A stretch of DNA of 20,444 nt, from assembly GCA_037132015.1 (NCBI GenBank), contig JBAXPW010000024.1, positions 1 through 20,444 on the forward strand, read 5' to 3'. This DNA comes from JBAXPW01 sp037132015 (GTDB lineage: Bacteria > Patescibacteriota > Microgenomatia > UBA1406 > GWC2-37-13). Shown one piece after another: positions 15,728-20,444 of this stretch (positions within the stretch are counted from its first letter, which is position 1; every line of letters starts with the position of its first letter). The notes under the pieces were generated by a model that saw nothing but the letters and a program-made list of their open reading frames with translations, did not search any database and was not told the DNA's origin. The translations under genes and the position numbers were made by a program.

Positions 15728-17263
15728 CTAAAATAATCTAATAATATCTTTTCTTTTTTTCATTGCAATATCATGTTGTATTTGATTGCCCTTTTGAACC
15801 AAAGTAACTGAATATGCGTCATATAGTGTATGCGTAACTTCTATTTTATATATACCATCTTGTACATGAAATGAATACTTACCGTCTTTTTTTGTCGTTT
15901 GAGGATTTTCAATTCCATTTATCACATCTGAGGCATCTACTTTTGAAAATGTACCCGATGCATTTTGTTTATAAAGTGCAACGGAAGCGTCAGCAAGCGG
16001 TTTCATAGTTTGACCATCGAAAACTGTTCCATACGGATCCCAGAATATTTGTATACACTTTTTTTGATCAGCAATGAAATTCAAACTACTTTGTTGCATT
16101 GCACCAACATAATCACTATATGAGCTACTTTCAAATTCTCCATAGGCCATAAATATACGTCCGACTTGTGATTTTGTGGTACTTTCCCAAATTCCGAGCT
16201 GTGAATCTGCAGGAGCTCCCTTTATTGGGTTTGGTGCTATAGATCCAGAAGTTGAGTTAATATGTTTAATTTTTTTGTATTCATATGGAGTTGCAATGGC
16301 CTTATCGTATCCTATTGAATTTCCAAAGGCAGTGATATCAAGGCTTTTATTACCAGTTGTACAATATCTTGCAGTGCCTAACTGCATACACTCAACAATG
16401 TAACTGTCTTTATCTGGAAGAAGTTGTAATGTTTTATCCGTTGCTGATCCATCCTTTAAAGATAATTTTGCTGAATTTTTTTTAGAAGCGTCGGCTACGT
16501 TTTGGCAACTAACACCGTTATTTTGACAATAATCTGCTTGAAGACATACAAAACGGCGTGATTTGGTAGTTGCTGTAGATCCTGTTGTCGTTGTTGTAGT
16601 TGGTCGAACAGTAACTACAGTAGGAGCAAGAGTAACGCCAGCGATAGTTGGTTGAACTACTATTTGAGTGGGAAGTACAGGTTTGATTATTGGTCCCTCA
16701 CTTACGAATTTTACCTTAAATTCTTTCACTGGACCTACATTTCCAATATCTTGATATGACCAACCTTTTTCGAGATATTCATCTGTCAAGCGTGTTCCAT
16801 TTTCAAGGGTAAAATATCCCTTTTGATTTGTGGGTGGGGATATTTTAAAATCATATACTCCGCAATTACAACTAAATCGACCTCCATTTATATTTTCATC
16901 TCCCGATATAACTGCAATACCTGCATTCGGTTCTATAATGCGAATAGTATTTGTTCCAGATCCTGTGTGTGAGATCTTGACTCCCGGAATATTCGGTTCA
17001 TTAAATTCTGCCGAATCATAATATATTTTAAAGCTAGACTTTTCACCTGATTTTTTTGTCATTTCCATAATTTTATTTCCACAACCATCTTTCTCTCCAT
17101 GATCTACCCATGTTACCACTACATCATTCAACGGAGTATTTGTGCTAGCAGTAGTTACGCGGACAACCAAAAATGCCTTTGCAGCATGAACTGTGTTAAA
17201 GTAATGGGGTAAAATAAAACAAAAACCAACGAGTAACAATAATAATATCAATTGTTTTTTCAT
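15728..17263 (-). CDS. Secreted protein with carboxypeptidase-regulatory-like domain
   Basis: The 511-aa protein begins with a strong signal peptide (KKQLILLLLLVGFCFILPHY, cleavage after HAA near residue 28). Residues 29-190 are beta-rich and contain a FSCNCGVYDF motif. A Pro/Thr/Val linker (about 191-235, with a run of six Thr) leads to a Cys module (VCLQADYC at 239-246, C253, C292, C301). The C-terminal domain (about 404-500) has DPYGTVFDGQTMKPLADASV and TTKKDGKYSFHVQDG, matching the carboxypeptidase regulatory-like beta-sandwich common in surface proteins. No sortase motif or C-terminal membrane helix follows; the end is basic. The gene starts one base after the stop of the anchored foldase, so they form an operon, and the foldase may assist it (inference). 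The function is probably structural or adhesive; no enzymatic motif is seen. Confidence 0.7.
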   Translation of the reverse strand: MKKQLILLLLLVGFCFILPHYFNTVHAAKAFLVVRVTTASTNTPLNDVVVTWVDHGEKDGCGNKIMEMTKKSGEKSSFKIYYDSAEFNEPNIPGVKISHTGSGTNTIRIIEPNAGIAVISGDENINGGRFSCNCGVYDFKISPPTNQKGYFTLENGTRLTDEYLEKGWSYQDIGNVGPVKEFKVKFVSEGPIIKPVLPTQIVVQPTIAGVTLAPTVVTVRPTTTTTTGSTATTKSRRFVCLQADYCQNNGVSCQNVADASKKNSAKLSLKDGSATDKTLQLLPDKDSYIVECMQLGTARYCTTGNKSLDITAFGNSIGYDKAIATPYEYKKIKHINSTSGSIAPNPIKGAPADSQLGIWESTTKSQVGRIFMAYGEFESSSYSDYVGAMQQSSLNFIADQKKCIQIFWDPYGTVFDGQTMKPLADASVALYKQNASGTFSKVDASDVINGIENPQTTKKDGKYSFHVQDGIYKIEVTHTLYDAYSVTLVQKGNQIQHDIAMKKRKDIIRLF

Positions 17264-17264
17264 A

Positions 17265-18335
17265 CTATTTGAATAACTCTATTTTAAATGTTATTCTCTG
17301 TTTTTGTAACCAATCTTCATATGATATTACTTTTCCTGTAACACTCTTTGAACGCAATTGTCCAAAGACATATAATGCGTCAACATAGGTTTTGGTTATG
17401 GTTTCAGGCGTTTGTTTATCTAGTGGAGGAATGGGTTTGCTCGGATCAGGTTGATAGTCTTTGATTGTGGAAACATCAGTGATTTCGCCCTGATTCATGT
17501 TCCAGATTATTTGATCAAATTCCTTACTAATAGTTATAGATTGATTCTTTGGAACATCAAATTTGATATATGCATTTGCTTTATATGCATTGTCTAAGAA
17601 AACAATTTCTGGATCTTTTTTTATTCTGTCAACAGCGCCCTCCATTGTTAATTGACCGCTTTTTACAAGATCATGTAATTCTGTAATTTTTTTATATGCG
17701 AGCTCTTTACCTTTTTCATAACCGAGAGGGCCAACGCGCTCATTTAAAAACCATATAGCTGCTATAACGCCACTAACTTTATCTGCTCGATTACGAATTA
17801 GGGTTGTGATTGTTTTGACAGTGCTATTTCGTTCATACAAATCCGATGATTTTGAGTTAAGTAACTCACTTTTTACTTCTGCAATACCATCCTTTTGTGC
17901 GCCTTGAAGAACAAGTGAATCTTCTACTAATTTGTCCATTATGATCTTTTTTACACTTGTTGAGCTAATATCTCCAGGATATGTACGAGAGATATATTCA
18001 TATTGACGTGTATAAATATTTTCATTTCCAACTTTCATGATAGGAGTATCAGGATCCTGTGTTATTTTTTGAGGCGGTCTAGTTGCTAATGGTATACTAC
18101 GGCTTTCAGTTGCATGAGTTCCAGTAGGAGCGTTATTGATAAGTGGTCGTGGTGGTAAATCTGGGATGATTTTTTGACTATTTTTTGTATTTAATAAGAT
18201 CACAAGTACAATAATGAAGAGCAGTGCAATACAAAAAACAATTGCAATAATAATTGATCTTTTATTTGTTCCTGACGTTGGTAAATCAGATGGTGAATTT
18301 GATTGAAATGGGATATTATCTACAACATCATGCAT
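17265..18335 (-). CDS. Membrane-anchored SurA/parvulin-like foldase
   Basis: Residues about 27-48 (SIIIAIVFCIALLFIIVLVI) form a single signal-anchor helix after a polar N-terminus, leaving the rest outside. A Pro-rich spacer leads to a SurA N-terminal-like region (MKVGNENIYTRQYEYISR, then KIIMDKLVEDSLVLQGAQKDG). From about residue 205 the sequence looks like a parvulin-type peptidyl-prolyl isomerase domain (AYKKITELHDLVKSG, FDQIIWNMNQGEITDV), ending with ALYVFGQL. Parvulin active-site residues are not clear, so it may act only as a chaperone. A protein of this design would help exported proteins fold outside the membrane. The 511-aa secreted protein follows one base downstream. No Shine-Dalgarno sequence before the ATG at 18333-18335. 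Length is normal for Gram-positive or CPR-type anchored foldases. Confidence 0.7.
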   Translation of the reverse strand: MHDVVDNIPFQSNSPSDLPTSGTNKRSIIIAIVFCIALLFIIVLVILLNTKNSQKIIPDLPPRPLINNAPTGTHATESRSIPLATRPPQKITQDPDTPIMKVGNENIYTRQYEYISRTYPGDISSTSVKKIIMDKLVEDSLVLQGAQKDGIAEVKSELLNSKSSDLYERNSTVKTITTLIRNRADKVSGVIAAIWFLNERVGPLGYEKGKELAYKKITELHDLVKSGQLTMEGAVDRIKKDPEIVFLDNAYKANAYIKFDVPKNQSITISKEFDQIIWNMNQGEITDVSTIKDYQPDPSKPIPPLDKQTPETITKTYVDALYVFGQLRSKSVTGKVISYEDWLQKQRITFKIELFK

Positions 18336-18400
18336 ATAAAATAAAAAAATACCTGAAACGGATACTTCTAATATTATTACATGTGTGGATATATATACAA

Positions 18401-18428
18401 GTGTTGTTTATATGTCTCATAAACACAC
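18401..18428 (-). terminator. Possible hairpin terminator after permease gene
   Basis: TGTTTAT (18405-18411) pairs with ATAAACA (18419-18425) over a 7-base loop, and GTG (18401-18403) with CAC (18426-18428) across one bulged T. It lies 16 bases past the permease stop. No U-tract follows, so termination is uncertain. It may instead be a regulatory site upstream of the foldase gene. Confidence 0.3.
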
Positions 18429-18443
18429 CCAGACAAGGAATTA

Positions 18444-20273
18444 TTAAAAAATAATTCTCACCCCACCTAATTCAGCATAATCATACGGATGATGATGATG
18501 AATTGCCCCTATCATAATACGATTTTTTCGTACCTTAAATTCTTTTGATACTTTATCAATAAGTTCTGGACCAAATTCTTCATTTTTATAAACTGTTGTA
18601 ATATTAAAATGAGGAAATACACCTGATTCCTTTAATATAGGAAGTGCATCTTGAATTTCTTTATATGATTTTTCATCGCCATTACCACCTTTACAATGTA
18701 TGAGGATGATGTTCCATCCGCTCTCGTTCCGATTGACATACTCAAGAATTTCATGAAGACGATGTTTGTTGTGTATAAAAACGATAAATTTACCACTTAC
18801 AATATCAGAAAATTTATCATCTAACCAACTATAAATTTTTGGAAATGGTTTTGATATACGAATAGCCATTTTTAAAACTGTGTCCTGATAAAGAATTATA
18901 AAAATAAGAGCTAACGATGGTAAGAAATATATCTCAAAAAATACTAGATTTTGAAAATCTATACGTATATTTCCAATAAGTCCAAAGGCTGTTGAAAAAA
19001 ATGCAAGAATTACAAAAATAATTGGAGCATTATATGTTCTTTTAAGCTCAGTTCTTGTTTCTTTAAGTATAAGATTACCAAAAGCAAAAAAACTCATTAC
19101 TCCAAGAAATGCTATAGTATAAACTCCTGCCAAAGATAATAAATCACCTTTTGTCATGATCAGTATTGAAGCGCAGAGTATAAAAAAAGAAATAATAATG
19201 CGAGGATACGATCCTTTGTCATTCATTTTTAAAAACCATATGGGCAGACAATTATCTGCAGACATACGATATATCAATCCACTTACGCCAACGTATGCTG
19301 TTAGAACAGCTCCAGACAAAACTAGGAATGCATCAACCATAACAAGTAATGCAAAATAGGGACCGCCAAGATCAAAAGATGCAATTGCGAGAAGAAAATC
19401 TTTTGCATTTGCAATTCCTTCAAATGACATCGAATTTAATACTACAAGAGCTATTAAGGGGTTAAATATTGCAACTCCAATAAGCATATTTCGAAGTGTT
19501 TTTCTAAAAACACCAGCATCTTGTTCTTCCACAAAATTTGCTGAACTTTCAAATCCAGAAACACCAAGAAGAGATGCTGAAAATGCAAGATAGAGTGTCA
19601 TAATAATACCACCCTGTTTTGAGACAATTGACCAAGTTTGAGTAAGATTTTCTGCAAAATAAGATTTTCCTCCACTGACAAAATATATTCCCCCTAAAAT
19701 TAAAAATCCAATAAGTGTGATAATGTGGAGTCCAAAAATGCCCATTGCGACTTTTGCAGAATCTTTAATACCTGATATGACTAGGATAGCAAATGTTAGT
19801 AGTAAGATAGTTGTGAAAATTGTAATTGTATTTTCACCGATATGGCCGTTTGGCATGAGAAAATCAATAAAATCGTTATGTAATTGAAGTGAATTGATTT
19901 TGAATAAGGGACTTTCGGTTACTTTACTCAAATATTCAACACCTACCTTAGCAGATATTACTGCTGTTGCAATGTAAGAGAGAATAGTCATGACACCTGC
20001 AATTGCTGCAAATGTTTTTGAAGTTCCGTTTAACAGACAGTTGTAAGCTCCGCCATTGATTGGAAGTGCCTCAACTACCTCTGTATATACTTTTTTATAG
20101 AAAAAGAGTACGAGCGCAACTATTGCAAGAACAACGGGAGCAAATACGCCAGCAAAAATAATTGCTATTCCTGACACATACAGCGAAGAGGAGAGGATGT
20201 CATTACCACAAATTGCTGTTGCAGCAAACTGTCCAAGTCGTGGATGTTCATGCTTTTTTAGTTTTTGAGACAT
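18444..20273 (-). CDS. APC-family amino acid permease with C-terminal USP-like domain
   Basis: This 609-aa protein has about 12 transmembrane helices in its first 470 residues. Typical APC-superfamily marks are the first-helix region GQFAATAICGNDILSSSLYV, PINGGAYN (71-78) and SGFESSANFVEE (239-250). It would import amino acids or related solutes by cation- or antiport-driven transport; the substrate cannot be read. Residues about 488-609 form a soluble alpha/beta domain (KFIVFIHNKHRLHEILEYV, NIILIHCK, RIMIGAIHHHHPYDY) resembling a universal-stress-protein fold fused to some permeases, possibly a regulatory sensor. The HHHH run (592-595) is native. The ATG at 20271-20273 has no Shine-Dalgarno sequence. 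Uptake of amino acids fits an organism with limited biosynthesis (inference). Confidence 0.85.
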   Translation of the reverse strand: MSQKLKKHEHPRLGQFAATAICGNDILSSSLYVSGIAIIFAGVFAPVVLAIVALVLFFYKKVYTEVVEALPINGGAYNCLLNGTSKTFAAIAGVMTILSYIATAVISAKVGVEYLSKVTESPLFKINSLQLHNDFIDFLMPNGHIGENTITIFTTILLLTFAILVISGIKDSAKVAMGIFGLHIITLIGFLILGGIYFVSGGKSYFAENLTQTWSIVSKQGGIIMTLYLAFSASLLGVSGFESSANFVEEQDAGVFRKTLRNMLIGVAIFNPLIALVVLNSMSFEGIANAKDFLLAIASFDLGGPYFALLVMVDAFLVLSGAVLTAYVGVSGLIYRMSADNCLPIWFLKMNDKGSYPRIIISFFILCASILIMTKGDLLSLAGVYTIAFLGVMSFFAFGNLILKETRTELKRTYNAPIIFVILAFFSTAFGLIGNIRIDFQNLVFFEIYFLPSLALIFIILYQDTVLKMAIRISKPFPKIYSWLDDKFSDIVSGKFIVFIHNKHRLHEILEYVNRNESGWNIILIHCKGGNGDEKSYKEIQDALPILKESGVFPHFNITTVYKNEEFGPELIDKVSKEFKVRKNRIMIGAIHHHHPYDYAELGGVRIIF

Positions 20274-20444
20274 AATAATATAATAAATTTATATATGAAT
20301 TTAGAATGACACGCGGAGCTACACGGAGACGCGGAACGTGCAAAATCACATTATAGCACACTTTTGAAAAAGAGAAATAGCATGTAAAAAATCGAGTTGC
20401 ATGGAATTAAGTGTTACCCAACGCGGAATCAGGTAAGGGTGTTG
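20274..20444. promoter_or_regulatory. Upstream region of permease with GC-richer repeats
   Basis: The 35 bases next to the permease ATG are A/T only and could hold a close -10. Further out, ACGCGGAG (20311-20318), ACACGGAG (20321-20328) and ACGCGGAA (20329-20336) form a GC-richer repeat patch, and ACGCGGAA recurs at 20421-20428. An extended -10, TGCTATAAT, reads on the minus strand at 20350-20358; if used, the repeats would lie in a 70-base leader. I see no gene; the longest frames are tiny. Confidence 0.4.

Overview
The window is about 20.4 kb of AT-rich DNA (roughly one third G+C by eye). It carries 14 intact protein genes, one gene remnant, no recognisable rRNA or tRNA, and no insertion sequence or CRISPR array. 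TGA is used as a stop codon by several genes (nadM, alkC, the PIN toxin), so the code is standard. Short intergenic gaps, many secreted Cys-containing proteins with a carboxypeptidase-regulatory domain, an SurA-like anchored foldase, a small NadM-type adenylyltransferase and a lack of Shine-Dalgarno sequences suggest a Candidate Phyla Radiation (Patescibacteria) genome, perhaps Microgenomates. This is inference from gene style, not a phylogenetic placement.

Left part (1-4.3 kb): a 683-aa protein of unknown family with a C-terminal PD-(D/E)XK-nuclease-like signature is divergent from alkC, a HEAT-repeat alkylpurine DNA glycosylase with a C-terminal Ig-like domain. A ribbon-helix-helix antitoxin / PIN toxin pair follows, driven by a consensus sigma-70 promoter whose predicted transcription start falls on the antitoxin ATG. 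The toxin 3' end overlaps the decayed C-terminal third of a D-2-hydroxyacid dehydrogenase.

Centre (4.3-11.7 kb): nadM and an adenosine-deaminase-family amidohydrolase form a translationally coupled minus-strand pair (GTGA overlap). Divergent from them, a PqqD-like/M50 membrane metalloprotease is followed by a small membrane-anchored six-Cys protein. Facing these is a minus-strand pair: a secreted six-hairpin-glycosidase-like protein and a membrane-anchored 18-Cys protein with three nearly identical Cys repeats. The small six-Cys protein and the repeats share a C-x-C...C pattern, which may link a protease and its envelope substrates.

Right part (11.7-20.4 kb): tex (transcription accessory protein) and an ABC exporter half-transporter lie on the plus strand, with a 9-bp inverted repeat directly before the exporter ATG. 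On the minus strand an anchored SurA/parvulin-like foldase is followed after one base by a secreted protein with a carboxypeptidase-regulatory-like domain, and upstream is an APC-family permease with a C-terminal USP-like domain. A GC-richer patch of short CGCGGA repeats lies upstream of the permease. Across the window, start codons sit 5-10 nt behind TATAAT-like hexamers and have no Shine-Dalgarno sequence, which points to frequent leaderless mRNAs.
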